Origin: Pusillimonas sp. DMV24BSW_D | GTDB lineage: Bacteria; Pseudomonadota; Gammaproteobacteria; Burkholderiales; Burkholderiaceae_B | Length of the DNA: 64,000 nt | Assembly (NCBI RefSeq): GCF_011388195.1 | Contig: NZ_CP049990.1 | Coordinates: forward strand, 2,356,001-2,420,000 | Reading direction: 5' to 3' | Shown: positions 28,269 through 38,135 of the stretch, piece by piece | Layout: every line of letters begins with the position of its first letter | How positions within the stretch are numbered: the stretch's first letter is position 1 | Made by a program: the position numbers and the translations under genes | The notes under the pieces: model-generated | The model's database searches: none | Told to the model about the DNA's origin: nothing | What the model saw: the letters and a program-made list of their open reading frames with translations, nothing else

Positions 28269-29026
28269 ACTGGTTGGCGATACGGGCGATTTACCTTTTT
28301 GAAATGAACCGCATCCGGCGTAACTTATCGCAGAGTGTGCTGGCACCTATTATCTCAACGGTGCTGTATTTCGTAGTATTTGGCGCCGCCATTGGCAATC
28401 GTATTACAGAAATGGATGGGATTAGCTATGGCGCGTTTATTGTGCCCGGCCTGGTGATGTTAACGGTCCTAACCCAAAGTATTTCCAACGCCTCGTTTGC
28501 CATCTACTTCCCGCGCTTTACCGGCACCATATACGAGTTATTGTCGGCGCCGGTGTCGTACGCTGAAATTTTGCTGGGCTATGTGGGTGCCGCTGCCACC
28601 AAGTCGTTGGTATTGGCCACCATTATCATGATAACGGCCACATTTTTCGTACCAATGAACATCCAACACCCCGTGTGGATGATTGTATTTTTGGTGCTAA
28701 CCGCACTAACCTTCAGCCTGTTCGGTTTTATTATCGGAGTATGGGCCGATAGTTTTGAAAGCCTGCAAATCGTTCCGTTACTTATTGTGACACCGCTCGC
28801 TTTTCTAGGAGGCAGCTTTTATTCCATTCATATGCTGCCCCCTTTTTGGCACACTGTGTCGCTATTCAACCCGGTGGTGTATTTGGTTAGCGGATTTCGC
28901 TGGAGTTTCTATGGCTCGGCCGATGTCTCACCCGGCGTGAGCCTGGGCATGACATTTGTGATGTTGCTGATTTGCCTGGGCATCGTGGCCTGGATATTCA
29001 AAACCGGTTATCGGTTGCGCAATTAA
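28265..29026 (+). CDS. ABC-2 type permease, YadH-like
   Basis: Six-helix ABC-2 permease, 253 aa, partner of the preceding ATPase. Seen: the N-terminal coupling helix [21 protein letters not shown], the conserved [18 protein letters not shown], and [20 protein letters not shown] before the last helices. The start overlaps the ATPase stop. It converges with yajQ, 3 bases apart. Confidence 0.9.
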   Translation: MNWLAIRAIYLFEMNRIRRNLSQSVLAPIISTVLYFVVFGAAIGNRITEMDGISYGAFIVPGLVMLTVLTQSISNASFAIYFPRFTGTIYELLSAPVSYAEILLGYVGAAATKSLVLATIIMITATFFVPMNIQHPVWMIVFLVLTALTFSLFGFIIGVWADSFESLQIVPLLIVTPLAFLGGSFYSIHMLPPFWHTVSLFNPVVYLVSGFRWSFYGSADVSPGVSLGMTFVMLLICLGIVAWIFKTGYRLRN

Positions 29027-29029
29027 ACT

Positions 29030-29512
29030 TTAATCACGAAAATTGTTGAACTGCAGGGGTAAGTCGACGTCTTGCTGACGCAGCAAGGCCATTACGGATT
29101 GAAGGTCATCGCGCTTTTTACCGCTGATGCGAAGTTTGTCACCGTTTATTTGGCTTTCCACTTTTATTTTGCTGCCTTTAATGGCCGCGATCAACTTCTT
29201 GGCAGTAGCCTGCTCAATACCCTGACGCACGGTAATTTTTTGCCGCGCACCCGCCACGTTTTCCGCCACGTCGCCCAACTCCAGGCAACGCACATCAATG
29301 CTGCGCGCCGACATACGACCACGCAGGATGTCGAGCATCTGTTTAAGCTGAAATGCGCTTGGCGCGGCCATGGTTACAACATATTCCTCCAGCTCAAACG
29401 TGGCGTTCGACCCTTTAAAGTCAAAACGAGTCACCAATTCTCGATTGGCTTGATCAACCGCGTTCGACAATTCATGTTTATCGACTTCGGAAACAACGTC
29501 AAAAGATGGCAT
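29030..29512 (-). CDS. yajQ: YajQ family nucleotide-binding protein
   Basis: UPF0234 protein, 160 aa, starting MPSFDVVSEVDKHELSNAVDQ, with DFKGSNATFELEE and KIKVESQINGDKLRISGKKRDDLQ. Members of this family bind cyclic di-GMP or nucleotides, and in Xanthomonas a homologue acts as a c-di-GMP effector; the role here is not visible. Single gene between the ABC-2 operon and lrgB. Confidence 0.93.
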   Translation of the reverse strand: MPSFDVVSEVDKHELSNAVDQANRELVTRFDFKGSNATFELEEYVVTMAAPSAFQLKQMLDILRGRMSARSIDVRCLELGDVAENVAGARQKITVRQGIEQATAKKLIAAIKGSKIKVESQINGDKLRISGKKRDDLQSVMALLRQQDVDLPLQFNNFRD

Positions 29513-29554
29513 GGCGAATTTTTCCCCTATTTCTGTACCAAAAGATCTGATTGA

Positions 29555-30286
29555 TTAAAACGTGAATAAACCTAATGCCGCAAGCACAAACGGCACCACC
29601 ACCGCCGTGGCTACCCCGTTCAGGCTGAGCCCCAAGGCCGAAAACGCACCCGTGGTTTCATCTACCTGAAAAGCACGCCCTGTGCCGATTGCATGCGCGC
29701 TTAACCCCATAGCAAAACCATGCGCCACCGGGTCGGTAATTTTCATGAAACGCAACAAGCCGCCTGTGAGAATTGCACCTGAAATACCTGTAATAGCACA
29801 TGCCACTGTGGTTAATGATGCAATTCCACCGGTTAGATCGGCAACCTCCATGGCAATCGGCATGGTGGCGGATTTCGGCGCTAACGACAATAATGTATCG
29901 GTGGTTGCGCCAAAAACCCAGGCAATGCCCAAAGCGGAAAGAATCGCAGTGAAACACCCCACCAGCAGCGCCACACTAATCGGCTTCCACATTTGCCGCA
30001 AACGGGGTAATTGTGTATATAGGGGCACCGCAAGCGCCACCGTTGCCGGTCCGATCAGAAAATACAGAAAGCGGGTGGCCTGTTCATATTCTGCGTACGG
30101 TGTGCCTGTTGCCATAAGAATGCCCACCACCACAATAACGGCCGTGAGTACGGGCAACAACAATGGATGATTGTTGAAATGATCATAAATACGAAAGGCA
30201 GCCAGATAAACCACCAGCGTAACCGTAATCCACACTACCGGCGACGCAATCAGTTCAGGCCACGGAGCAAGAAACCAATTTTGCAT
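29555..30286 (-). CDS. lrgB: LrgB/CidB-family membrane protein
   Basis: Integral membrane protein, 243 aa, with the family segment LAPKSATMPIAMEVADLTGG and the C-terminal HAIGTGRAFQVDETTGAFS. LrgB-type proteins are linked to control of murein hydrolases and to export of small acids or glycolate. It follows lrgA by 2 bases on the same strand, forming a pair. Confidence 0.92.
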   Translation of the reverse strand: MQNWFLAPWPELIASPVVWITVTLVVYLAAFRIYDHFNNHPLLLPVLTAVIVVVGILMATGTPYAEYEQATRFLYFLIGPATVALAVPLYTQLPRLRQMWKPISVALLVGCFTAILSALGIAWVFGATTDTLLSLAPKSATMPIAMEVADLTGGIASLTTVACAITGISGAILTGGLLRFMKITDPVAHGFAMGLSAHAIGTGRAFQVDETTGAFSALGLSLNGVATAVVVPFVLAALGLFTF

Positions 30287-30288
30287 GG

Positions 30289-30642
30289 CTAACCCTTTTG
30301 AGTGCGCTTAAGCACCCAACAAAACGTAGCGGCCGTTACCGCCACAGTAATAGCCGTTCCGACGGTACACGCCAACACAAAGGGCAACCACTCTTGTTCC
30401 AAACGTTCAAAATGCAACGTAACGCCGGCTACCGCAGGAATAAAAAGAAACATTAAATGGGGCAACACATGATCGGCAGTTTGACGCAAGCCGGTTGGCA
30501 AGCGCCCCAACACCACCAAGGCCAAAAAAAGTAAAAGTAACCCAACCAGCGCGCCCGGCACCGGCAAGCTCACAACACGTACAATCCATTCTCCGGCCAA
30601 CTGCATCACAAGCAACGCGGCGACCGCATATAGCACCGGCAT
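30289..30642 (-). CDS. lrgA: LrgA/CidA-family holin-like protein
   Basis: Small membrane protein, 117 aa, four hydrophobic segments, with VVSLPVPGALVGLLLLFL and the FIPAVAGVTLHF segment characteristic of CidA/LrgA. The C-terminus is basic (KRTQKG). It is the first gene of the lrgAB pair. Holin-like function is suggested by family only. Confidence 0.91.
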   Translation of the reverse strand: MPVLYAVAALLVMQLAGEWIVRVVSLPVPGALVGLLLLFLALVVLGRLPTGLRQTADHVLPHLMFLFIPAVAGVTLHFERLEQEWLPFVLACTVGTAITVAVTAATFCWVLKRTQKG

Positions 30643-30711
30643 AACTCACCTGTTTCACGTAAGTCTGCTGTCAGGGTCCCGGCGGTACAATTTCAGGCTT
30701 TACACACCCAA

Positions 30712-31929
30712 ATGCCAGGCAGACAAGCAGTGCCCTCCGACGACACCTCATTCAGCTTAAAGAAAATTTCGGTTGCCGCCTTCGGCCCTTCGTTATTGTT
30801 TGGTATTGGCGAAGGTGCCATCTACCCCGTTATCGCACTCAGCGCCCGCGACCTGGGCGCTTCAGTTGCACTTTCGGGCATTATTGTTGCACTGATTGGC
30901 ATCGGTTCGCTACTGAATAATATCCCCGCCGCCATTCTAACCGCCCGCTTCGGCGAACGTCGGGCCATGGTGGGTGCAGCAATTGTCGCCATCATCGCCT
31001 TGATTATTTGCTTATTGGCACCGAATCCCTTCACTTTGGGCGTAGGAATCTTATTGGTAGGCATGACCCGCGCCGTCTTTCTGTTGGCGCGCCAAACCTA
31101 TTTAACGGAAGCGGTGCCCATTGCCATGCGGGCACGAGCCTTATCCACTCTGGGTGGCGTAACGCGCATCGGCATGTTCATCGGCCCTTTCGCCGGCGCC
31201 GGGTTAATGCATTTTATGGATCTGCAGGGGGCTTACGTTGTTGCCATTGTCACTTTTGTCTTTATGGCGGCGCTGGCATTCGCCATTCCCGATTTACCGC
31301 AACACGCACCCCACGAACAAGCCGATAGCGGGCCCTCTACGCAGGGTTTGCGACACATCGCCCGTACGCATTTCAAAACATACTTAACGTTGGGTGTAGG
31401 TTGTTTGCTGGTTGCAGCCGTTCGGTCAAGCCGCCAGGTCATCATCCCCTTGTGGGCGGCGAACATTGGCATCGATGCCGCCACGACCTCATTGGTTTAC
31501 GGCCTGATGGGGGCCATCGACATGTTGCTTTTCTATCCTGCGGGTAAGCTGATGGATCATAAAGGGCGAGCGGCCGTGGCCATTCCCTCCATGGTCATTA
31601 TGGCCGTGTGCCTGGCAATGATGCCGCTTACCGCAAGCCTATGGACGTTTGTGATGATCACCATGGTGCTGGGTTTCGGGAACGGCATCTCATCAGGCTT
31701 GGTCATGACGGTTGGCGCCGACGCATCGCCAAAACAAGGTCGCACCCAGTTTCTGGGAATATGGCGCTTTATGGCCGACATCGGCAACAGTGGCGGGCCG
31801 CTTTTGCTGTCAGCGATTACAGCCGTGGCGTCGCTGGCCGGCGGTATGGTGGCCATCGGCGGCTTGGCCTTGATTTCAGCAGGTATTTTCTGGCGCTGGT
31901 TACCAGTTAAGCAAACTGACCCTCATTAA
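30712..31929 (+). CDS. MFS transporter
   Basis: Twelve-helix major facilitator protein, 405 aa, with a hydrophilic N-terminal extension (~20 residues). Seen: helix 1 GPSLLFGIGEGAIYPVIALS, the loop TARFGERRAMVGA, and the second-half loop YPAGKLMDHKGRAAVA. No substrate assignment is possible from sequence alone. It is divergent from lrgA with a 69-bp gap and stands alone. Confidence 0.82.
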   Translation: MPGRQAVPSDDTSFSLKKISVAAFGPSLLFGIGEGAIYPVIALSARDLGASVALSGIIVALIGIGSLLNNIPAAILTARFGERRAMVGAAIVAIIALIICLLAPNPFTLGVGILLVGMTRAVFLLARQTYLTEAVPIAMRARALSTLGGVTRIGMFIGPFAGAGLMHFMDLQGAYVVAIVTFVFMAALAFAIPDLPQHAPHEQADSGPSTQGLRHIARTHFKTYLTLGVGCLLVAAVRSSRQVIIPLWAANIGIDAATTSLVYGLMGAIDMLLFYPAGKLMDHKGRAAVAIPSMVIMAVCLAMMPLTASLWTFVMITMVLGFGNGISSGLVMTVGADASPKQGRTQFLGIWRFMADIGNSGGPLLLSAITAVASLAGGMVAIGGLALISAGIFWRWLPVKQTDPH

Positions 31930-32015
31930 TTGAGGCCTCTACATGTAATCCCCCATTTAAACCCCGGCATCAAGGCTGTTAGGGTGGGATGTCGATATAT
32001 AAATAGGAGATCGTA

Positions 32016-32378
32016 ATGAACATTCCTGAATGGATGAAACCAGCAGCCTGGGGCGGCGTCATTGGCGCTATTGCAATTACCATTATCGGCTTTAGTTCCG
32101 ACTGGGTGGTTACAAGCGCGACGGCACAAGAAATGGCTCAGCAAAAAAAAGAGACGGCAATCATTGCTGCACTCACGCCGGTGTGTGTTGCAAACTTTAA
32201 GGCTCTGCCACAGCAACAAGAAACCATGGCACTTGCTTCTCTGGAAGAAGAGCGCACGTACCAAAGGGGGAATTACGTTGAGGAACAAGGTTGGGCAACC
32301 TTTCCCGGCAAAGAAAAACCCCATGACGACGTTGCCGACGCATGTGCACGTGAACTGATGAAACTCGCGGAGAAATAA
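32016..32378 (+). CDS. conserved-looking hypothetical membrane protein
   Basis: A 120-aa protein with one N-terminal membrane segment (about 12-31). It has an Ala/Gln/Lys-rich helical region and two isolated cysteines (C57, C110) that could form a disulfide if the C-terminal domain is periplasmic. An AGGAGA Shine-Dalgarno lies 6 bases before the ATG, supporting expression. I do not recognise a named family. Gaps of 86 and 160 bp on either side hold nothing I can name. Confidence 0.7.
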   Translation: MNIPEWMKPAAWGGVIGAIAITIIGFSSDWVVTSATAQEMAQQKKETAIIAALTPVCVANFKALPQQQETMALASLEEERTYQRGNYVEEQGWATFPGKEKPHDDVADACARELMKLAEK

Positions 32379-32538
32379 AACTTCGCTCCGTAGAACAACA
32401 CTTTTGTTAACTGCGCCCAACACATAGCAATGACAACTATCAGGGCCAGTTAACGCTTAGACACTTCGGAAAAGCATGCCATTGTCAAAACCTGTTTCCC
32501 GGTCTTAAGATACATGTAAATACGCAAGGGGAAGCAAA

Positions 32539-32964
32539 ATGGCACTACACCACGCACAACCCGGAGAAATCGTTAATTTGGCTCCACTGGGCAAATACTT
32601 GCTTGAAGCTCGTTCGGTGGCGATTACAAAAAAGGCGGGGTTTGAAGCACTGCGGCTTATTATGCCGGCCCATTCCACCATCCCCCGGCACGCAGTACCC
32701 GGTAATGTCATGATTCATTGCCTGGAAGGCAGTATCGAGCTGTCGCTGTCCTCGTCCAACGTCACACTGAACGCGCATGACTGGGTTTATCTTGAGCACA
32801 GCGAGCCTCACAGCTTGAAAGCATTGCAAAACAGTGCTCTGCTACTTACTATTTTGTTTAATCCCGGCCCCAAGCTCAAACCCAGCCAACCTGCTCACGA
32901 ATCGTTAGAGCGCTGGGAGGATGAGGGCGGCTCCGCAAACGCGTATCAACTCGGCCCACCTTAA
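32539..32964 (+). CDS. small cupin-domain protein
   Basis: Single cupin barrel, 141 aa. Seen: IPRHAVPGNVMIHCLEGSIEL (motif 1 region, with partial conservation of the H...H/E set) and LEHSEPHSLKALQNSALLL (motif 2, including PH). A Shine-Dalgarno AAGGGGAA precedes the ATG. Such stand-alone cupins are functionally diverse; no substrate is proposed. The last ~35 residues are Pro/Glu-rich and outside the barrel. Confidence 0.75.
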   Translation: MALHHAQPGEIVNLAPLGKYLLEARSVAITKKAGFEALRLIMPAHSTIPRHAVPGNVMIHCLEGSIELSLSSSNVTLNAHDWVYLEHSEPHSLKALQNSALLLTILFNPGPKLKPSQPAHESLERWEDEGGSANAYQLGPP

Positions 32965-33102
32965 TCGAAAACGCTTCCAAGCGACATCAAAGAGGCTAAA
33001 TTTGAAATAAGGCGAACTTATGTAGGTCAAACACAACTTCTTCTGTTACCGTGATACGTCAAACTATCAACAAGGGTCGCAGAAAGTGCGTAGCACAACA
33101 TC

Positions 33103-33969
33103 ATGAAGTACAAAGTTCGACCCTATTTGGCCTCGTTGGTCTTTGCCGGCGTAGCCGCCCTGCCGTTAACTCTCGTGCAACGTCTTGGCAAAGTATGCGG
33201 ATGGATTCTGTTTATTGTGCCCGGCCGCTACAAGCGCCGGGCCAAAACGAATCTTGCACATGCATTCCCCAATTTACCGTCTGCCGCGCTAAAACAATCG
33301 TTACTGGCAGTGGGTCAGCTTTTTCTGGAAATGCCCTATTGGTGGGTACGACGAGACGATCAGGCGCTGAACAAGCAGGTTCACTACGATGATTGGCCGT
33401 TATTTGCGCAGGCGCTCGCGCGTGGTAACGGGGTAATTTTGTTATCACCGCACTGCGGGTGTTTTGAATTATTGGGGCCGGTTTATTCCAGCCACTACCC
33501 ATCCACAGTTTTGTTTCGCCCGCCCCGCAAGGCATGGTTGCAAGACTGGGTTATCAAAATGCGTACCCGCAAACAGTTAACCATGGCGCCCGCAAACAAA
33601 TCAGGCGTACGAACGGTTGTGAAAACCTTGCTGCGGGGGCACACAGTGGGTATTTTGCCCGACCAAGTCCCTGTTTCAGGTGAAGGTGTTTGGGCGCCGT
33701 TCTTCGGCAAACCTGCCTACACGATGACGCTTGTGCAACGACTACAGAAACTGACAGGCGCCACCATTTTCATTCTCGGTGCCGAGCGAAACCCTGTGGG
33801 TCAAGGCTACAAAATGCATGTGAAGGAAATGACGTCTCCCCTGCCCGATGACCCAACCGAAGCAGCCACTATCATTAATACTGAAATGGAAAATGTTATT
33901 CGTATGATGCCTACTCAGTATTTGTGGGGCTACAACCGATATCGCCAGCCGCGCGAGAAACCGGCATAA
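33103..33969 (+). CDS. LpxL/HtrB-family lipid acyltransferase
   Basis: Inner-membrane lysophospholipid/lipid A acyltransferase, 288 aa. Seen: one N-terminal membrane segment, RYKRRAKTNLAHAFPNL, and the catalytic HX4E motif SPHCGCFELL (H117, E122). DQVPVSGEGVWAPFFGKPAYT and the C-terminal [10 protein letters not shown] follow. It would add a secondary acyl chain to lipid A or acylate another glycolipid. A short distance downstream are UPF0104 and a GT4 protein, hinting at glycolipid metabolism. It overlaps the convergent DinB gene by 59 bases. Confidence 0.87.
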   Translation: MKYKVRPYLASLVFAGVAALPLTLVQRLGKVCGWILFIVPGRYKRRAKTNLAHAFPNLPSAALKQSLLAVGQLFLEMPYWWVRRDDQALNKQVHYDDWPLFAQALARGNGVILLSPHCGCFELLGPVYSSHYPSTVLFRPPRKAWLQDWVIKMRTRKQLTMAPANKSGVRTVVKTLLRGHTVGILPDQVPVSGEGVWAPFFGKPAYTMTLVQRLQKLTGATIFILGAERNPVGQGYKMHVKEMTSPLPDDPTEAATIINTEMENVIRMMPTQYLWGYNRYRQPREKPA

Positions 33970-34456
33970 ACAACAAATCGGTTATGCCGAAGTCAACGCC
34001 CGAGCGCGATAAAGCCGCCGTAATCTGGCCGCGATGATGCGTTTGATGATTGAAAAAATGCACCACGGTTCGGGCAAAGTCCATGTCTTTAGGCTGCTGA
34101 TCGAGCAAGCTCACGTAATGCAACCGTTCCGGCAACGGGTTACCCTGCAACCCCAGCGCCCACTGTTCAATCTCCTTATCTGTTTCGCTCCGTGCCTGAT
34201 GAAGCTCATTGAAATCAGTGAATAATTCGGCGCTTAAGCTTTTAGCCGCATAAGGTCGACCCACAAAACGTGCAAACCACATTTGATCGCACAACAATAA
34301 ATGATTCAGGGTTCCATGAATCGATTTGAAGAACAAACCGGTATCGGCTTTACGTTGCTCATCGCTTAACGCTGAGCAGGCATCATATAAATTGTCGTTC
34401 ATCCACTGGTTGTACTGCGCCATGGTCAATGCATAAGTATCAATACCGAATGCCAT
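33911..34456 (-). CDS. DinB-family protein
   Basis: Four-helix DinB/YfiT-like protein, 181 aa from ATG 34456, which has AGGAGA 5 bases upstream. Three histidines appear in the expected places: one in [13 protein letters not shown] and two in [12 protein letters not shown], which could hold a divalent metal. Bacterial members include thiol transferases and stress proteins; function unknown. The 3' end overlaps the LpxL-like gene by 59 bases in the opposite orientation. Confidence 0.85.
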   Translation of the reverse strand: MAFGIDTYALTMAQYNQWMNDNLYDACSALSDEQRKADTGLFFKSIHGTLNHLLLCDQMWFARFVGRPYAAKSLSAELFTDFNELHQARSETDKEIEQWALGLQGNPLPERLHYVSLLDQQPKDMDFARTVVHFFNHQTHHRGQITAALSRSGVDFGITDLLFMPVSRAAGDIGCSPTNTE

Positions 34457-34521
34457 GCTGTCTCCTGTTAATCCGTTATGCTTGCACATTTATACATTCT
34501 ATCGTTATCCGGGTCGTATTT

Positions 34522-34845
34522 ATGCTGAAAACAACCGGCTTGTTTATTGTGACTGCCCTGGCGGAAATTATTGGGTGTTATCTACCGTATTTATGGCTGA
34601 AAAAGAGTGGACCAATTTGGTTGTTGATCCCCGCAGCGATTAGCCTGGCTTTCTTTGCCTGGCTACTCACGCTGCATCCGGCGGCAAGCGGGCGCATTTA
34701 CGCGGCGTACGGCGGTGTATATGTCGCAACGGCATTGGTATGGCTTCGGGTAGTTGACGGCGTTCCCCTGACCACCACCGATTGGGTGGGTGCCACCGTA
34801 GCGCTGGCAGGAATGGGTATTATGGTGTCAGGCTGGGAAGGGTGA
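34522..34845 (+). CDS. YnfA family membrane protein
   Basis: UPF0060/YnfA protein, 107 aa with four hydrophobic segments. Signature parts: [39 protein letters not shown] and the C-terminal [16 protein letters not shown]. Homologues belong to the small multidrug-resistance-like superfamily. The ATG at 34522 is chosen by family alignment. Its stop overlaps the next gene (GTGA). Confidence 0.9.
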   Translation: MLKTTGLFIVTALAEIIGCYLPYLWLKKSGPIWLLIPAAISLAFFAWLLTLHPAASGRIYAAYGGVYVATALVWLRVVDGVPLTTTDWVGATVALAGMGIMVSGWEG

Positions 34846-35879
34846 AAATTCGCGTGATTACATTACCTTTCAACCGATTAAAAGTAGCCGGCTTTGCAGT
34901 GCTGTTTGTCGTGCTCAGCGCGCTGGTACCCCTTACTATTCAACAGGAATTAAACGGCAAGGCCGACCAGCTTTGGAGTGCCCTGTTCAGCCCATGGATG
35001 ATTGTCTCAGCCTTGGCGCTGCTGACAGTTTATTATTTAAGTGATGCGCTCAGGTTGTGGTTCACCCTGCGCGCCCTTGGCCAACATCAGCGTTTGCGCG
35101 CCATGTTCCCTTTGGTGTTCATTAATATACTGTTTTCCAATATTACGCCCATGGCAACCGGCGGGGGCGTCGTACAGGTGTGGTTTTTACATCGGCGCGG
35201 AATACATATCGGTGCCGCAACGGCGGCAACGACATTACGCACGCTGCTGGCCAGCTTAATGATTTTCCTGCCGGCACCTTTTCTCATGATCGGCATCGAC
35301 CACCTTATCGATAACCCGGCAATCAGCACCTGGGGCCCCTGGATGGGGCTGTTCGCTGCGCTCTATGTTGCCTTCTTTTTTGTCGTGCTCTTGCGTTTGC
35401 GCTGGTTTATGCATGCCGGTGCCACAATGCTGGCAATTTTGCGGCGAACTCATTTAATTAACGCAGCTCGTGAGCGTCGGTGGCGGTTTCGTCTAAGACG
35501 GGAAATAATTCGTTTTGATTACAGTTTTCGGGCTTTTTTTAAAGCCGGTCGGACGGATCGATTGGCGGCACTGATATCAACGGCTACATTTCTGGTTTCT
35601 CTTTTTTCCTTCCCGGCTTTACTCATGTGGGGCCTGGGATATCCAGTCGATTACCCGTTGATTCTGGCGCTGATGCTTGTCAACACGTTTATCATGTATT
35701 TTGCCCCTACACCTGGAGCAGCCGGCATTGCCGAGGGCGTATTTGCAATATTGTTCTCCACGCTGGCAGGGTCGGGCGAGTTACTGATTCTGGTATTGGG
35801 ATGGCGGTTTCTTACCGTTCACCTGGGCATGTTAATTGGCGTACCCATTACGTTATATGCTCTGGGTCGCAAAGGTTAA
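34842..35879 (+). CDS. UPF0104/YbhN-like integral membrane protein (LPG synthase TM type)
   Basis: Membrane protein with about eight hydrophobic segments, 345 aa. Seen: [24 protein letters not shown] near residues 90-115 and the late [20 protein letters not shown], both typical of the family shared with the membrane half of lysylphosphatidylglycerol synthase. Related proteins are implicated in lipid flipping or transport and often neighbour glycosyltransferases. It starts at GTG 34842, overlapping the ynfA stop, with GGAAGG just upstream. It precedes the GT4 fusion gene by 4 bases. Confidence 0.83.
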   Translation: MKIRVITLPFNRLKVAGFAVLFVVLSALVPLTIQQELNGKADQLWSALFSPWMIVSALALLTVYYLSDALRLWFTLRALGQHQRLRAMFPLVFINILFSNITPMATGGGVVQVWFLHRRGIHIGAATAATTLRTLLASLMIFLPAPFLMIGIDHLIDNPAISTWGPWMGLFAALYVAFFFVVLLRLRWFMHAGATMLAILRRTHLINAARERRWRFRLRREIIRFDYSFRAFFKAGRTDRLAALISTATFLVSLFSFPALLMWGLGYPVDYPLILALMLVNTFIMYFAPTPGAAGIAEGVFAILFSTLAGSGELLILVLGWRFLTVHLGMLIGVPITLYALGRKG

Positions 35880-35883
35880 TGCC

Positions 35884-38103
35884 ATGAATAGAAGAACACT
35901 TCATTGGTTGTACTGGTTCAGCGTCATGCTGGCGATTGCGCTCGTGGCGTATCAAGTCTACCTCAATTTCTTCGAAAAAGACTTCACAGCCGAACACACT
36001 ATTCAAATTGAAAAAATAGAAAGCGCCCTGAAAGATCGTGAATCGTACCGTTTTGCCGTCCTGGGCAATATCAACAACTCGGTTGGTATTTTCGAACGAA
36101 AAATTATTCCCTTGCTAAATAAAGAGAAGTACGACTTCGTTGTGTCTGCGGGTAATGCCGTATCAAATGGCGGCGAAGACAAATACCGTGCGATTTATCG
36201 TACGTTATCGCGCTTGAATATGCCCTATTTGCTGGCCTTCGGACCTCAAGAGGAAAGCCGGATCGGCGGATTTCGCTTTTACGATCACTTCGGCCCCTAC
36301 CACTTCAGCTTTAAAGCAGGAAACAGCCGCTTTATTTTTCTGGACAGCACCGGCACCACCGATTTTGGCTGGCAACGCCGCTGGTTAAACAAGGAGTTAA
36401 ACAGCACGCAAGAGCCGAACCGCTTTGTGTTCAGCGCCCACCCGTTCTATCCGGTCGACAAGGCGGGTTTATTCGGCTTGACCGATGAATATCTGCTTGC
36501 CGATGACGCAGAACGTACACGTATTGCCGCGCTCATTGAACAGTTCGGTGTCGACGCCGTATTTTCCACCAATTTACCCCAGTTCGACCGCCAAACCCAT
36601 AATGGCACGCATTACATTATTACCGGTGGCGCCGGCGGGTTAATCATTGATAATGAGCGCAGCCATCATCATTTTGTTTCGGTGGATGTTGAGGGCGGTC
36701 AAGTCACTATTGAACAACGGCAGCTCAACATTGCGCAGCCACCGTTTTGGCGCACCCTGGAAAGCTTCTGGTTTTTTGTTCATTCCCTGTTTTATGTCGG
36801 TTATCTCAACTTTATTCTGCTGGTAACCATTGTCGTTGCAATTGCCATTTGGTTACGCAACCGAATTTTTACGGAACAAGACTACTACCCCAATTTTGAC
36901 ATGGACCCCGACGCGCTGAAAAACGCCCGACTGCGCATTGTCATGTTTACCAATAATTATTTGCCGTTCATTGGCGGCGTACCCATTTCCATAGAACGAC
37001 TGCGTCAAGGCCTCCTAGAGCAGCGACACAAAGTACTTGTTGTTGCACCGGCGTATCCCAAAGCCAACAAAACAAAGCATGGAATATTGCGTGTGCGTAC
37101 CCTCATTCCTTTCGGAAAAGGCAAAAGCTTTCGTTTGGCAAATATATTCTCACCCGCACTGTATAAACAGGTGTTGCGTTTTAAACCCAACATCATTCAT
37201 GTACACCATCCATTCTGGCTTGGCAGCGCAGGGCTCTTTATTGGTCGGCGTTTGAATATCCCGGTTATCTACACCTACCACACCCGGCTGGAGCATTACG
37301 CCCACTATGTTCCCCTGCCAAGCGCTTTGTTTCGGAACCTGGCGTCGCACGCTATCGTGCGCCGTTTCGCAAATCGATGTGACGGTGTCATCGTCCCAAC
37401 CGAATCGGCTGAAGAGTATCTGCGTACCATTGGCGTAAAGCGACGTGTTCTGGTTCAACCCACCGGTATCGATTTGCAAAAATTCGATGGCGTCGCCGAA
37501 GATCGCATTAATGTATTGCGCCAGGAGCACGCGCCAAATGGCGAACGTATTCTAATCAGTATTTCCAGGCTGGGAAGGGAAAAGAATATCGACTTTTTGC
37601 TGGACGCCATTGCATTATTAAAAGAAAGTAAGTTGCCGCCGTTCAAGCTATTAATTCTTGGCGATGGCCCTGAAAGAAGCCGCATTCAGGGAAAAATTAA
37701 CCAGTTGGGGCTGCGTAGTTCGATTTCTCTACTGGGGTCTGTACCACCCGAGCGCGTTCCGGAGTATTGCCGGGCAGGCGACTTGTTCTTATTCGCTTCG
37801 CGCTCAGAAACCCAGGGCATGGTCATACTAGAGGCGATGGCGTCGGGCATGCCGGTTGTTGCCGTGCGTTCAAGTGGTATTGACGATATTGTTGAGAACG
37901 GTGTGAATGGTTTTAAAACGCCGCCAAGCAAGCAACAATGGTGTGAACGTATTAAACAAATTTTAGACGACGAGCCTTTGCGCAAGCAGCTTTCACAAAA
38001 CGCAAAGCTAACGGCCTCGAAATACAGTATTACGTGTTTCAGTGAACATGTGCACCGTTTTTACGCTCAAATTTTGACTGCTGCACGACAGAATGAAAAG
38101 TAG
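35884..38103 (+). CDS. membrane-anchored metallophosphoesterase-like / GT4 glycosyltransferase fusion
   Basis: 739 aa. Order: TM1 (~12-29); a calcineurin-like fold region (~55-275); TM2 (~295-325); GT4 glycosyltransferase (~349-735). The GT has FIGGVPISIERL, IHVHHPFW, YTYHTRLEHY and the EX7E motif E642/E650, resembling diacylglycerol glucosyltransferases. The phosphoesterase-like region has lost most metal ligands: GN (61-62) and GN (90-91) where GD is usual, GPQE (120-123) for GNHD/E, and TNLPQ (229-233) for GHxH; only H186 remains. Basic flanks put the N-terminus and GT in the cytoplasm and the first domain in the periplasm. It probably makes a glycolipid; the acceptor is unknown. Confidence 0.82.
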   Translation: MNRRTLHWLYWFSVMLAIALVAYQVYLNFFEKDFTAEHTIQIEKIESALKDRESYRFAVLGNINNSVGIFERKIIPLLNKEKYDFVVSAGNAVSNGGEDKYRAIYRTLSRLNMPYLLAFGPQEESRIGGFRFYDHFGPYHFSFKAGNSRFIFLDSTGTTDFGWQRRWLNKELNSTQEPNRFVFSAHPFYPVDKAGLFGLTDEYLLADDAERTRIAALIEQFGVDAVFSTNLPQFDRQTHNGTHYIITGGAGGLIIDNERSHHHFVSVDVEGGQVTIEQRQLNIAQPPFWRTLESFWFFVHSLFYVGYLNFILLVTIVVAIAIWLRNRIFTEQDYYPNFDMDPDALKNARLRIVMFTNNYLPFIGGVPISIERLRQGLLEQRHKVLVVAPAYPKANKTKHGILRVRTLIPFGKGKSFRLANIFSPALYKQVLRFKPNIIHVHHPFWLGSAGLFIGRRLNIPVIYTYHTRLEHYAHYVPLPSALFRNLASHAIVRRFANRCDGVIVPTESAEEYLRTIGVKRRVLVQPTGIDLQKFDGVAEDRINVLRQEHAPNGERILISISRLGREKNIDFLLDAIALLKESKLPPFKLLILGDGPERSRIQGKINQLGLRSSISLLGSVPPERVPEYCRAGDLFLFASRSETQGMVILEAMASGMPVVAVRSSGIDDIVENGVNGFKTPPSKQQWCERIKQILDDEPLRKQLSQNAKLTASKYSITCFSEHVHRFYAQILTAARQNEK

Positions 38104-38135
38104 GTATGCTGGTACTCATTTGGAGGCTGTAACAC

